Source of the DNA: Prostheceraeus crozeri
Taxonomy: Eukaryota > Platyhelminthes > Polycladida > Euryleptidae
NCBI GenBank assembly: GCA_907163375.1
Contig: CAJQUW010003449.1
Location: 239,545 to 303,544, forward strand
Length of the DNA: 64,000 nucleotides
Direction of reading: 5' to 3'
Below, piece by piece: positions 1 through 12,900 of the stretch (positions are counted from its first letter, which is position 1; the number at the start of each line of letters is the position of its first letter). The position numbers and the translations under genes are program-made. The notes beneath the pieces are model-generated. The model had not been told where the DNA came from, ran no database searches, and saw only the letters and a program-made list of their open reading frames with translations.

Positions 1-380
1 TACTATGATTCATGCGTTATGACATCGTACGAGACGCGTTTACATGGCCGACAGTCATACTGTCATAGTAGTTTTTTCATAGTATGCTTCATTTCGTCTG
101 GTTCCATATGTTTTGATGCATTTGTTATGTTTCACATTGTGTCTGTCTGGTATACTTATTTTTAGATTTTTCATTACATGTTACATAGTATGTTTACGTC
201 ATCGTATAACGTTAGGTCTTCATACTAAGTTTCATACATAGTATGTATGTTTTTGAATATTACGTATGCCATGGTAGGGCCCGACAGAGCCGTTACATTC
301 GTTTAGTTGTGGTTCATACTATGTTACATACGTCTGTTTCATACGAATGTTTCATAGTATGATTCATACCAATTTTTTCT
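1..380. repeat. Degenerate short-period repeat (TTCATAGTATG-type)
   Basis: Many imperfect copies of TTTCATAGTATG, TTCATACTATG and CATAC/GTATG blocks at irregular 15-30 bp spacing, from the window edge to about 372. Looks like a decayed satellite that continues to the left. Confidence 0.6.
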
Positions 381-789
381 GCACGGGTAAGTAGACAGAA
401 TTTTTTTTCTGTATTTTCTTTTGTTTAAGCTTCCTCATTCCATTCCAAGATGAGGACTTTTAATTTTGATTGCTATTTTTTGCATAGTCGCCAAAATGTC
501 ATTAGAAATATAATACACTCCAGCCTACCTCCAAACGAAATGGTGTGTAGTAAATAGTAATATAATGATACCTAATATATTAATATAGTACATAGTAGCG
601 AAATAGTAAACAAAAAATGGTGTACTAGGATTTTCTTCTAATTTTTCGAAATTTCTAATTTTCAGATCCGTAGTCTGTACTTTCGTAGAATTTCTTCAGC
701 AGAATCTTGAATGTTGAATCAAAATGCTGAGACAAGAATTCACACCTAAGCCATACAAAATCATTTATCCGATTATGCGAATGACTTAC

Positions 790-939
790 GAGGCACACAA
801 CTTGTAAAACGTTCACTGCACCCTTCCACCAATTCATTATTGACTCTATCTTTAACAACTCCAAGAATGACGATCGGTCGAGTGTAGTTGATGGTCAGCT
901 GCTGAACAGGTTCATAGGACAGGATTCGATCATCCGATT
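790..939 (-). CDS. dlg1: dlg exon: start of the guanylate-kinase-like domain
   Basis: Acceptor TTTTGTAG, 150 nt, donor CCTC|GTAAGT; enters and leaves in phase 1. Joined to the previous exon it reads [19 protein letters not shown] then [20 protein letters not shown] and RFTSCVP. SYEPV and NYTRP.IILGPxKDRxND are Dlg GK hallmarks. The residue after Gly is Val rather than the usual Pro (GVVKDR), in a P-loop that is already non-catalytic in MAGUKs. The remaining GK exons lie left of the window. Confidence 0.95.
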
Positions 940-3900
940 CTACAAAATAGTTAAAAATTATAATTAGATAAGAAAAAACATGTTCTTCTAGAGAGCGACA
1001 AAACGGCACCTCCAAGTAATATAGAAAGAGTTCAGTAATAATGCAACAAGTAGAAAGATTAGTTTGAAAACGATTTACTATTTTTGGTTCAGAAATTTCT
1101 CAGAAAATTCATTTTTGTTTCAAAGAATCATGAATAAAGATAGGGGCTACTCAGTGAAAAATTAGTTCCCTAAATTCTATTGCCATAAATTAACAGAAGG
1201 AAAATATCATTAAATCTTCCAAGTTTATTGTGAAAACAAGTCTTAGTTCATTAAGAAAAATTCAAAAATATTGGAGTGTCACGTAAGCCTACGCTAGTTC
1301 TAGAACAAGTATATTTCAATCTATGTCAGTGTTCACGAAGCTTTCTTCAAGGAACTTAAACATTGGTGCCAACAGATCTTAGCAACCTTATTATTATTAT
1401 TATAATAAGATTCTAACAAATTAATTATAAATAAATAACTTAATTGAAGTATCAACTAAGCTAGCACTATGCATCACAAAGGTAAGGTGATCTCTGAGGG
1501 AATGCACACCATATCTTAAACAAATCCATATCCCCATATTCGATTCGAATTTTCATAGTAGTGAGTTGATAATAAAAACCATTCTTAGATGTAGCACACT
1601 TGCCAGTCCGAAATGGGATGATACTATTTGGGAAAGCACTACCTGAGTGGCAAAGCAATGCAGCGAAGTCGTGGCATTATTGCATCAGAGCCTGATACAA
1701 TGCAATTTCTTCGGCTATAGAATAATGTGATGTAGAGACTACATGTAATTTAGTATGTACGAATACATTGCATTCGGTGTGAATTGAGGGGACTTTCAGT
1801 ACGAGTATATGGACCAAGCTGACCTGATAGCATGTCATAGGAGCATTTACTGTGCGTACTTGACTTCACTTTATTTCGTTACATTGTCCGAAATCGAATC
1901 AATGGAGCAGACTAGTGTCTAACAAAAGTGGAAAGAGGAAACGCAGATGAGGATTTCTAAACATTTTTATTTTCTTTAGTAGACTAAGAGATCTTATGGG
2001 TCCCGCAAAGACTAAAAAAATCTATAGTTGGTCAAGTTGGTGAATACGAGGTGACTCACTTAAATGAATACTTATGTCCCACTTATCCTCGTTAACATTC
2101 CTGAACATGGCACCTGGAAACGGTTATGTTAATTACCACACCCCTACCTTCTCTATTTTGATTCGGCATCACCTTTGCCTTAGATATTTTGTAACGACGC
2201 TTTATCAGTAGCCCAAATGTTATACAGAGGTCGGTGGTTCAAATCTACCAAGACGCGCAGTTATTTTCCGTCTGTTGAAATACAACAATGACATCAAGAA
2301 ATTGTAGGAGAGCGTCTTAGGATCGATGTCATTGACAATGTATCAAAGGATAAATACATGAAAATGAATGACATCAGGATATCTGTAAGAAAAATCCCAT
2401 CACACAATAAATAACTCGTAAGTGCTCACTTATAGCTTATTCATGAAAAGCAACTAAACGTTCAGTTAAATCTGAACTTCATGGATGTTAAACGAAACTC
2501 AAGAAAATGGCATGTCAAAGTAAACTACGATAAGCCACAATATTATATAAACTGAAAATTGCATGCTCAGCATTCTATGCTGTGAAAAGCGTTTCATTTC
2601 TACTGCAAACAGTTAAGATGTTAGAAGATAACTTTTTCGTGGGTCAGCTGAAAATAACTCAATAACAGGGAGCCGACAGATGGGAAACTCATGCGATTTT
2701 GTATAATATGTGGCATCTTCAATGCTTCGCACCACAGTAATGCATTCTTGAAAAGTAAAACGCGGTAAACATGCATTTAAGTGAAACCCATGAAGCTCAA
2801 AATCCCATGAATTTCTAAGGTCTGCAACGTGGAAGTCATTCGCAGCAAACTTCTCTTCTTTAGGAAAATCTCCAGCCTGCGCACTTGGCCTGGCCAATCA
2901 CATGAGTGGGATCATCAGCCACGTATCAACTATACCATCTTTCGAGTCGATTTCCGTTGCTAAATCTGGATGACCTCAAGGCATGACAAGTCTGCAAGTT
3001 GAACGACGCTCGGAGGAGATCAGTAATGTGTAGTCATTACATAAGGAACCAAAGTTTCGAGAATACACTATTGACGGAGGGGTGGCACCGAAAGTCCAGC
3101 GTCTTTTCTTCGCGTATGCACGCTATCGTTGGTATTTCGCCATTTTGCCTTCTCAGCAGCACTGCCATATGGGAGTGGGCAGTACGCAACAGCGATCTCA
3201 ACACTGAATTGAAGGGAAGCGAGATGGGTCCACGGCTACTGCTTGCCGCCATGACTGCGTGTATTAGCTCTTTTCTACTGTTTGAGAGGTAGCACGACAA
3301 ATGGCAGTTTTCGAAATGGATATATCGTTTTCTGGCATTCACTGGATGGTAATATAGATCATTGAGGCGACCCAAGACTCTTGGAATCGTCAACCAACCC
3401 TTCCTTTCACAACAGTGCGAATGTTCTGCCTGTATGTCGACTTTCTATACTGTTTCACGAACTTCTCCAGAGTGAATCCTTTGCTGTCTTAGTTTGGCAT
3501 GTCCGCCCACCGACCTTCGACGTTCTTTCTGGGCAGTTTATGGAGACGATTAATTACGAACTTCACTCATATTTTCCAGCTCTAGCTCATGAGAATTAAA
3601 TGCAAACGAAGTGCAGAGAACAAGAATTAACACACACGAGGAATTCAACTGCCAGTAAAACGTTCCAGCAAGAATTTAGAACGCGTTGCATCATCAGACA
3701 CTTACTACTTGGGCTGACAGCTGCATTGTCTGAAGAAAAAAATCACAACCATAGAATAGGAATATGAAAGGGTTGGTGGCTGGTGGGTCTAATGTAGACG
3801 GAATCATTTTGATTCGAAAAAATCATTTGGTGTTAGCACTAACATATCGAGGGTTTCATCCACACTATCTCAATCATTCAACGAAATTTAGTCATACATG

Positions 3901-6900
3901 CGACCGTCAGATCAATATTTAACACCATCTCTAATTCAAATCTATGAACTGCGTGCGTGTTATTTGCATGATGACGGTTGATGGAGGGAAAGCCATGGTT
4001 TGACGGATGTTGTTTGCATTGATCACAGGCAAACTGAAGTGTGATCAATACAGCTAAGATCCGTCGAACCGTGCTTTTCCCTCCGTAACCTTTTCTATTT
4101 TGAATATTTGGGTTCCCTCTAAATACTCCATGTCCGACATTAACATAATATGACCGATATTAACATAATACAGGTAATCAAAATCAATGAAGCTTATAAA
4201 CATGAGTGCAATTGATGGGCGATAGGAAAGATGCTGAAGCTCAGACTATTGCATATTTAAGAAACATCGTAGCCTATGCCACCAGGGCACAAATAAGAAC
4301 AGATAGGCCTATTTCCATTGAATCCATGCTTCTGCAGTACACATGATACTCTCAAAGCAGGGTGGCCGCATTAAAATCTTGAAAAAATTGTCTATACTCG
4401 TGCATGTATACTATTAGAATTTGTGTATCCTCGCGTTACAAATTGTATAACATTATTATAGTTGCATTATAGCAGCATAAAGTCGGTTTCTGCAACATAA
4501 TTCGTTAGAATTGCGAATAGGTTTCTGATGGGGACTGCTTAATCAGATTAGAAGATCTGTTTTTTTTAAATTTTATTTATTTAAAATAAAACAATTTGTT
4601 ACTTTTCATTGAGTAACCCCTAGCTTCGTTCATGGCTCATAGCTGTGCTAGGGGTGAAAATTCAGTAAAAAAAAGAAAGAAGCAATGAAAGAGTTTTTGA
4701 TTAATGTTCATTTATAGAAACTTTTGAATGTAAGGTTAACCAAAAATAAGAATATGTAGTCATTGTCTTCTCAGAGAAAATTCGATCACCTCTTTTCTTT
4801 TTTTCCCACCTATATACAGTGAGGCTTATATATCATCATGTTTTTCTTGGCACGCATTGCCAATTCTTCTCTTTATATTGTCAAAGGATGTACGTATTAA
4901 TCAATAAGATACATACATTTATTTGTTATGTAATTTCCTGTCGTCCAAGCCCCCAGCAACGGGGAGAGGGATGGGGGTGGTGACGTCAAATCATCATTGT
5001 TTTTCTTTAGTTTTATTCATAAATTTCACTCACATTCGGAATACCAAGTCCATGGAAAACCCCAAAAGATTCTCGCATGAGTTTTCTGTAATCACTATAA
5101 AATACAGCTACCCTAAGTTAAAAGATGTAAAGAGAGTTTCATTGTATGAAGTGATAAATAATCAACTGATTTCCTGCAACATAAATTGTATGTTAGAGGG
5201 AGAGACCACCTACATTTTCAACATCGAAAATAATTGCACTATAAATGCACCTCCCATTAGCTGCCATTACGAACATAAATTGTATGCATTATAGTTTAGT
5301 ACTACCTATAATTTGATTCGATTGGAATATTCGGTGTGCGACTGTCCTCTTCAAGTTTGAGCTTTAGTTTACTGCTTTCCAGATTAATGCCTCTCCATTT
5401 GAATTTGAATTGCATCGAGTTATACTGAACATTGCCTTCCATTTCTACTTTCAGGACGATTATTTAAAAATTGAATTCCGTAAGAACATTGAAAGCGACT
5501 TTGAAAAATCCGTCATGAAAAAGCAATAACCACTACCCTGAAAAGCAGACCACATTTACTCAGTTGTATATAATTTAACGAAGTGTATTCCAGTTTATGC
5601 TTCTTTCAACTACGACACTTGAATTTCGTGTATCATGTATTAAATTCGCGTACAATCGTGAATATTCGTGCATTAACACGAATTTCGTGTATATGCGGCC
5701 ACCCTGTCAAAGATATTCAAAAATTCTTCTGATGATGCAATTATTTTTCATAATTCAATCTAAATTCTAAATATGCCAGAAATTCTGTGGAAAATTATTT
5801 TACGAAACTCTACTTTCACCAGTTGGTGGTGATTCTATCTTCACTGCGACATGGCGTATTGCGAAAGTTCTCGCGAATCAGGAATATAGTTTGGGTTCCC
5901 ACAAATTACAAATATTTGACGACACAATTAATGGAAATATGTGTCGCTAAATTATTTTGTGTTCACTTCGTGGTTTGCAGTACATTCACTCCAACAGAAA
6001 GTTACATTCTGAACTTCATAAAAACTTCATACTTCATACTGCTATCACTTTGACTTAGTAGTACAAGATAACAAGAAATAGACGATGAAGAATTCAACTC
6101 ACTTTCATTGTTGCTACGACCATCTAACTCCGAGGCCGAAGTGCTCTGTACATTCCCTGCAGCACTCTCCTTCGACTTTGAGCCCAAATGGAACTTCCGC
6201 AGCAATGACGAAGATTTTTTCTTGGTTCCTTTGTCAAGAGAATTGCTTCCGTTAGCAGTGTTGACACCGCCGGTCGGGGAAGAAGCTCCGCTATGATGCT
6301 GAGACGGAAGATCACCAAGGCTGCCCCCTCCAGCACCGCCGCCGCCTAGACTGCCGTGATGGAAGTTGACGCGCTTCAGTCGAGCTCTCTCCCGTCGCTC
6401 CACACGCTTCTTGGAGGGAACGATACCGAGGCCGGCGTAGTCACCGTTAGAAAGAACTCGACGCGCCTGCCACCATTCATCATCAGAGGCATTGATGACG
6501 TGAAGAATATCGCCGAATTTAAAGGCCAAGCCTTTGTTCGGGAGTCCACCGTCCTTTGAAGGCTCAAAGTCGAACAGAGCTCTCACGTAGAGAGTTCGCT
6601 TCTGAGTCGTTTTCAAAGAGCCACCGACTAGTGGATCTGAGAAGTTGGTTGTGTTTGGAGTTCCGGCCAAACTGCCGCCTGCTGAAGTATTGCCTAACAT
6701 TATTTGCTCCTGCAATTCCTGCATCCGCGAGTCGTAACGCCGATATTCTGGAATGTAAAACTGACAGCTATCTCACCAAAGATCGGGAAATATGAATTCC
6801 TACAGTAACTACTTCAATTCAGTCGGAAAACGTGTCTAAACAATGACGAAAGTAATCAGTTTTGAGTCTAGTACAGCACAGTACATGCATTGCAGTAATT

Positions 6901-9900
6901 TTGATAGTTAAAAGAAAAAGATAAAAATCACCCCGAAGTTCAGATTTTAGAGCTAGCATCTCTCCCTCAGACAACCTCTTTCTACGAGTAGTGTAATGAT
7001 AGCAATATACTTAATTTATTCGCTTCACATGCGAGATGGCAAGCGCCACATGAGAAGCATAGGTGCGGAGTAAAGCAATAACGGTAAAAAAAGTTGATGA
7101 ATGAAGTTAAAAAAACAGTTTTCAAAAGAATTTCTTATCGTCGTGTACTACTTCCGGCGAGCGATCCAACAGAGTCTTCGCATTTCCAGCCTTATTGCGC
7201 TTCCCATCGTAGCCAACGAGGGTCGAGATCGTCCTAATAGGCTGGCGCAGAAAATCAGTTCATTTTGATGTTTTCAATGCGTTAAACGATTATCATGGTT
7301 GTGAAACATAAAAATATTGTTAACATTATAAAAATGAATGAGTTTTTGATGAAATAGCAGATTGAGTTCTCACGTTTATATGTTGCTGAATGAAATGCAA
7401 CCAAATTGGCTTTGAGACCTAATCACCACACCATGAGTTGTCACAAAACATCAGATCTAATACCTCAATACATGTTAACTACTCGACATGTTCAACAACC
7501 TGCTTTAAAGATGAGCAACCCCGTACTTGATTGCACTTCATTCAGCAGCATAAAAAAGCAGGGATTCCGTCTGTCATTTTATGAACAAGAAACATTTTTG
7601 AAAGAACTTTGGAATTGTTAACACGTCAAAATGTCCTCTTTTTTGCGCTCATCCATGTTTGGAAGATTCATTGTATTTCATTGAACAACGTAGAAGTGTG
7701 ATGATTAGGCAAAAACCTTTCTTTAAAGTAAGGAGATGAAATCTTGTTCTCTGATCCTATTTCCTGACAACTTAATGCCATGTTGGTCATCAATTCCTTT
7801 AAGTCGTGAGTGCAGAGGACCCTGAGTTTTTGTAGGATTGAAAGAAGCAGGCCATTTGAAGCCCTATGACTCGAAGTCCTTTAATGACAATGAGAACAGG
7901 CTCAAAATCGGCCCGATGACAGAAGAGGTTCATCAATTATTATCAACAGATGATCTCATTCGATTCGAATGCAATCCTCAATTGAGAAAGAGAGCTGAAT
8001 GGACCCCTAAATTACTGAGGAACGGTACCTCCCAGAAATTAGTCCCTTGAAGGGCCGGACTATTAAGTGGGGCTCATCGATTGGTAGACAGGTCTCAATT
8101 CAATGACGGCAGGTTAAGATGGTCGGAGGTTGTGTGCCCCTTGTGACTAATTGCCCCCTGTGTATAATTGCAGCGAGGGGCTTTAGAGATGACAAGCATT
8201 TGAAAATTGAAAAGAGCTGGTATTTTGAAACCAATTTATATTAGAACACTCTTTCAAACTGCTTATTCGAAGGGGCCCCCAGAAACCACGTGAGACACTG
8301 AAAATTCACTTTTTTTTATTATTCGCTTTTAACGAATAAAGTGTCGTCATAAAAAGGGGAGAGATTACTTTTGTGTTTTGCGAATGAAAATTTGCATGCC
8401 TGTGAATTGTGAAATAGTGAGGTTCTGTGTCTCGTACCGCAACGGACGAATCAAAGATGCATGAAGGTCTTGGAGTTCACACACTGTTCAGGTTAATGTG
8501 GGTCGTGATGTATGTAGAGAATCGAGAAAAGCATAATGATGAGTGGTGCAACAGTTGCGAGGCTCAAATTGCTCGGATATTTCCGGTGATTTCCGTTCCA
8601 GCACTGACTAAAACCTTACAAAAGTGATGTAAATACTCGTAATTATCTAGATTACATTGAGCTCGAATGCTGCTAAAGCAACTCTTCGACAAAGCACAAA
8701 TGTACATGTAGCACCAGCAGGGAAAACTGCTTAACAAAAAACCTGCTTTAATTATATTAGTTGCATACAGCTGATCGATTATTCTATGATACATAAGGAT
8801 CGATTGTGCATTATACAGAGATGCAAAACGAAATTCAAAACAAAGTAACTACAGTCTGAGGGTTCCAAGGACTCTCGTGCTTGAATGATTTAAGTCTGCC
8901 GTCATATTTTCTGATCTATCATGCAGCTTTTCGAAGCACCGGAATTTACACTTTTAGTGACATTAACTCCTTTCAATCAATTTGTCTTCACTGGCCGACG
9001 TTTTCATGCATTTTCTTTCAGTGCTTGTTCATCGATGGACAAACAACGGTGACCGTAACGACAGAATGCATTTGGAATATGCGTGCACCTTAAGACAATG
9101 AGGAGTATTCATCGATGATTATCATGTAATTCACCTGCAAGTTACGACTTCCTTTCTTCATGAGATGCTATCCCTAAACATTATGAAGGTCAAGTGAAGA
9201 TGAAGTCAAATTCAGTTTCTCATCAGGACTGGAAAATTACAATATCAGTGCTGCAAGTGAAGGGTTTTGTGATTCTTAAAGCCGTCAGCAGCATTCCTTA
9301 TTCACAGGCTGTCAACTTTCCTTGAGGAGAATCTTAACACTACGGGTGTAATTTCGATTCTTTACTGTGAGAATACCTGTGAAAAGCACGATTTGAGTTT
9401 CATGGATCGTAGTACTCAGTCCTCAGCGCCGAAAGACCTATGTCATTGTTTTGCTCTCTCGTTGAGTGAACCCCAGTACCTTCTGTAATGAAAAAGCGAT
9501 CCAACAATAATCCAAACATCGTTTTGATGTATCGGCTGTCTTCGAGCGCTTAAATTGTCTATGAGAGCATAATGTTGATAATTTAGGTTTTGGAGGTATT
9601 TCCGAATTTTCTCTTCGTTTTGATGAGGTTATGTGTGATCTCGGTGGTAGAGTGGATAAGTGCTTGGAGTCCTGACTCCTGATGTTTAAGTGTGGTCGAG
9701 TACCGACAATGTTATTGGGTCAGCAAGAAAGGTACGCGTATATGCACTTGCAGCCTCTCAACGTTCAACTTGCGTCTGACTGGCACTGCACCGTAGAAGC
9801 CACCGAAGGGGAAAGTGACACTAGAGCTTCATTCATAAAGAGGCTGTAAACACAAAAGCGTTGCAGCGACAGAAACCGGGTTACTTGTAGTCCTAATTCT

Positions 9901-12900
9901 TTGGAAGATGACCCTTAAAATGCAAATAGGAAGCAATTTTTCTTCATCTTCCTCCTTTGTGCACAAGCAGTTCGATCACAATAAGTTGATGATTTAATGT
10001 TCTGTTATGACAATTCATCAAACGAACAATCCAAATCAAACATCGAAATATGATGCTTCTGAATAACTATGTCATGTATTGAGTAACAGCGACATCTTGT
10101 CATTCGATGTCGAAACCTATTTGTTGAATCGAATCTTTTGGAGATACTTGACACCGAGGCATATAAAAATTCAACAACTTAGACAAACTGGGCCATTGTT
10201 TCAACTTAAATAATTTAATGACATTCAACGTTTCGGCAGTATTTACAGCTACTTTAGAATTTTTTTCGAAGTTGAAGTGCAAAGTATAACGATCACTAGT
10301 TGTGTTTTCCTTAACGTATACTGTAGTAGAGCCGCAATAATGGTGCTCCACTGCCTTAGCAACTGAGCACCAATGTATTTAGAGCAACTAAGTGAATGAT
10401 CAGAGTTAACCTTCACCTCACCTTTTGGTTCTGAGTGCATGTATGATGCTGAGCAGTTTTTGATGCCTCTGAATAGGAGATTGTGTGTGATGGTTTAGCG
10501 TCACAACTCCTCCTTACTGAGGGCTTGGACGGAGCTGACACAGTCAGACTTTAATCTGCAGCGTATTGATCTTTTAGCCGGGTGCCGTTCCTGACGACTT
10601 CCAATGACACTTTCGGAGCTCGACCTCTGGACCGAAAGATCGCTAGGCCAAACACTTAACCACTGTGCCATGGAGACCACTTGGAGATTATTTCTCATTT
10701 ACCTAACTTATTTCTGCGTTTTGAATCCGTTTGTTCCAATGTCAATGGATCAAACTGTTTCTCCTTACGGATCTCCTCCGAGTCTGACGGTCGAGAGCTG
10801 CTTCAACTATTTGGTTAAGCAGATTACAATCAGATGCCACCATTTCATCCCAGGTCTTCTTCGTACGTCCCTCCGATCTTCCTCCCGTTACTTCAAACTT
10901 TCAAACTCTATTTGCCAAGTCTTCTTCCGTCTTTCGGTGAGCATATCCTAACCATCGCATACGATTTCTACGGATGTTATGATTTCTGTGAATACCGTGC
11001 TATTTTCTTGTGCATGACATTTCCCCCTACCCCTTTCAGGGAAAATGGGATTGTTCAAATAAATTTAAACAAAAATGCTGCTTATAGATTCCAAGTTTAA
11101 GCGCGATCTCAATTCCGCGTTTGAGTCCCCTTCACTGAGTGATAAACCACACATTCGACTCACCGTGGACATTGCATCTCAGCCGTATCCTGCCTTCTTT
11201 CATTTTCTGCTTTCAGAGTCCACGATCGCTTGTGTACGATATGCAACTTTGGATGCAGGCTTTGAAAATCCTTCCTTTCATGCCTAATGTGGACACTCTT
11301 GATGTTAAGAAAGCTGACAGTTTGCGGAACGTTCTCCAACCTGCGCGTATTGCAGCCAAAGCAGCCTCACATCCTCCGTTTAGCACATCACACAGGTAAC
11401 AGATGCTTCACGGCTTGATACGACAGTCAACGTTGTCTAACATGTGGTGTTAGTATCTTCTTAGCTATCTTAGTATCTGTTGTGCAGTATCTTGCTGCTA
11501 CCTGACACTTTTTGCACACAAAAGAGGCTTGTGCAATTTCACTACAATTTTACGCACACTCAGACAGCTCTGCAACCCCTTCTCACAGTTCTGGTTTGTA
11601 CAAATGATGATGATGATGCTACGATTTATTCATAGTGCATAAACAGAAACCATAGTAGGAATCATCCAAAATCAAGCCTTAATTGGTTACAAGTGGAAGG
11701 CAGCAAAAATATAGATTGGTGAAAAACACTTTGCTAGATGCCGCAAAGAACAAAATAAGCAAAAATTGAACTAAGAGGCAGTCAAAACATCTCTTTCATA
11801 CATATAATGAGAATTCCACTGAAGCGTCGCATCAACGGTTGAAAAATGGTGACGATATGAAAGAAAAGAGAGTAATTATCTTTTGCTGGAGATTCGTGGA
11901 GCTTGTGCAACCAGAATAGGAAAATATTGTTTGAATGCACATCACCAAGCTGATTCACTATCTTAAATAGAATGATAAGTTTATAACGTATTCGACTAGT
12001 CTCAAGACTAAAAGATCAGCAATTTATCTAAACGAAAGCCATTTAGAATCAGAGTTTTGAACTGAGTGATTGACTCACGTCTTTAACTGTTGTAACATGA
12101 TCAATAAGACATTTATGATGCAGACAAAAGATAATATTACAAATTTGACTAGATATAGTGTGTGCTTTGTGCAACATATGGAGTGACGGTAATGGCTGTC
12201 AATACATGTAGACAAATGATACACAATGATACTAATGACCGTGAGAGGCGGATCCGTCAATTGCTCAATTTATTTATGTCTGGGTAGGAAACGGTCCAAC
12301 CATAGTTCCCTGCATGGGAAGACGGTGTGCAGTGGAATTTACTCTCTTAAGAACAACATTCTAATCAAATTAACATAATTATCAAGACTCACCTTCAGGT
12401 TTATAAAGGGCAATGATCTCAACCGTTTCTCCAGTTCCTTTGAGTACACGGGCCGCTTCTTCGTGTGTAACGTGAGTCAGATCAATTCCGTTTACCTGAA
12501 GAACACACAACAGAACGGAGTCAAACACTTGCCTTAGCAGCTGCACAGATCGAAGAGTGGTTTTATTTTGAGCGCGTCTTTCATCGATAAACGAAGATGC
12601 AATTTTCCCTTCTAATCTCCTAGATCTAAAAATGGCTACGAATAATTATAGCAATTGCAGCAGGAGAACACACGCTCCATGAGCAGTCACGCAGACGAGC
12701 TGTAGCAGCGAATACAATGCGTGATCGTCGCTTCTATGAGATCAGAATTAGAAAACCCTTCGCACGAGTTCGTGTGATAACAGAGAGAAATTCCCAAATT
12801 CCCACAAATGTGAGAGAAACCTTTTCCACGGAAACATGGAGCAAAGGAAATAATTATCGAAATAAGTATCCTTTGCAGGAGTCGATCATCGATTTACTGA

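Larger units (their letters stand above)
940..6102 (-). other. dlg intron (GK side)
   Basis: 5.2 kb intron. It holds an old imperfect hairpin (3976-4090) and a DNA-transposon-like element (4358-5706). The 2.99-3.6 kb part is richer in GC and open in several frames but shows no recognisable protein. Confidence 0.85.
6748..12392 (-). other. dlg intron (PDZ3-SH3)
   Basis: 5.6 kb intron. Its right half contains a SINE-like unit (9633-9800), another SINE-like unit (10500-10685) and a non-LTR retrotransposon relic (10735-11400). Nothing recognised from 6748 to 9630. Confidence 0.8.

Noticed and set aside
2190-2270. tRNA-like B box (GGTGGTTCAAATCTACC)
   Set aside because: No matching A box or cloverleaf could be built.
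2999-3393. Overlapping plus (97 codons) and minus (118 codons) frames
   Set aside because: No recognisable protein in either direction, no splice context.
4923-5294. 123-codon plus frame
   Set aside because: Lies in a non-coding DNA element, no domain; length possible by chance in AT-rich DNA.
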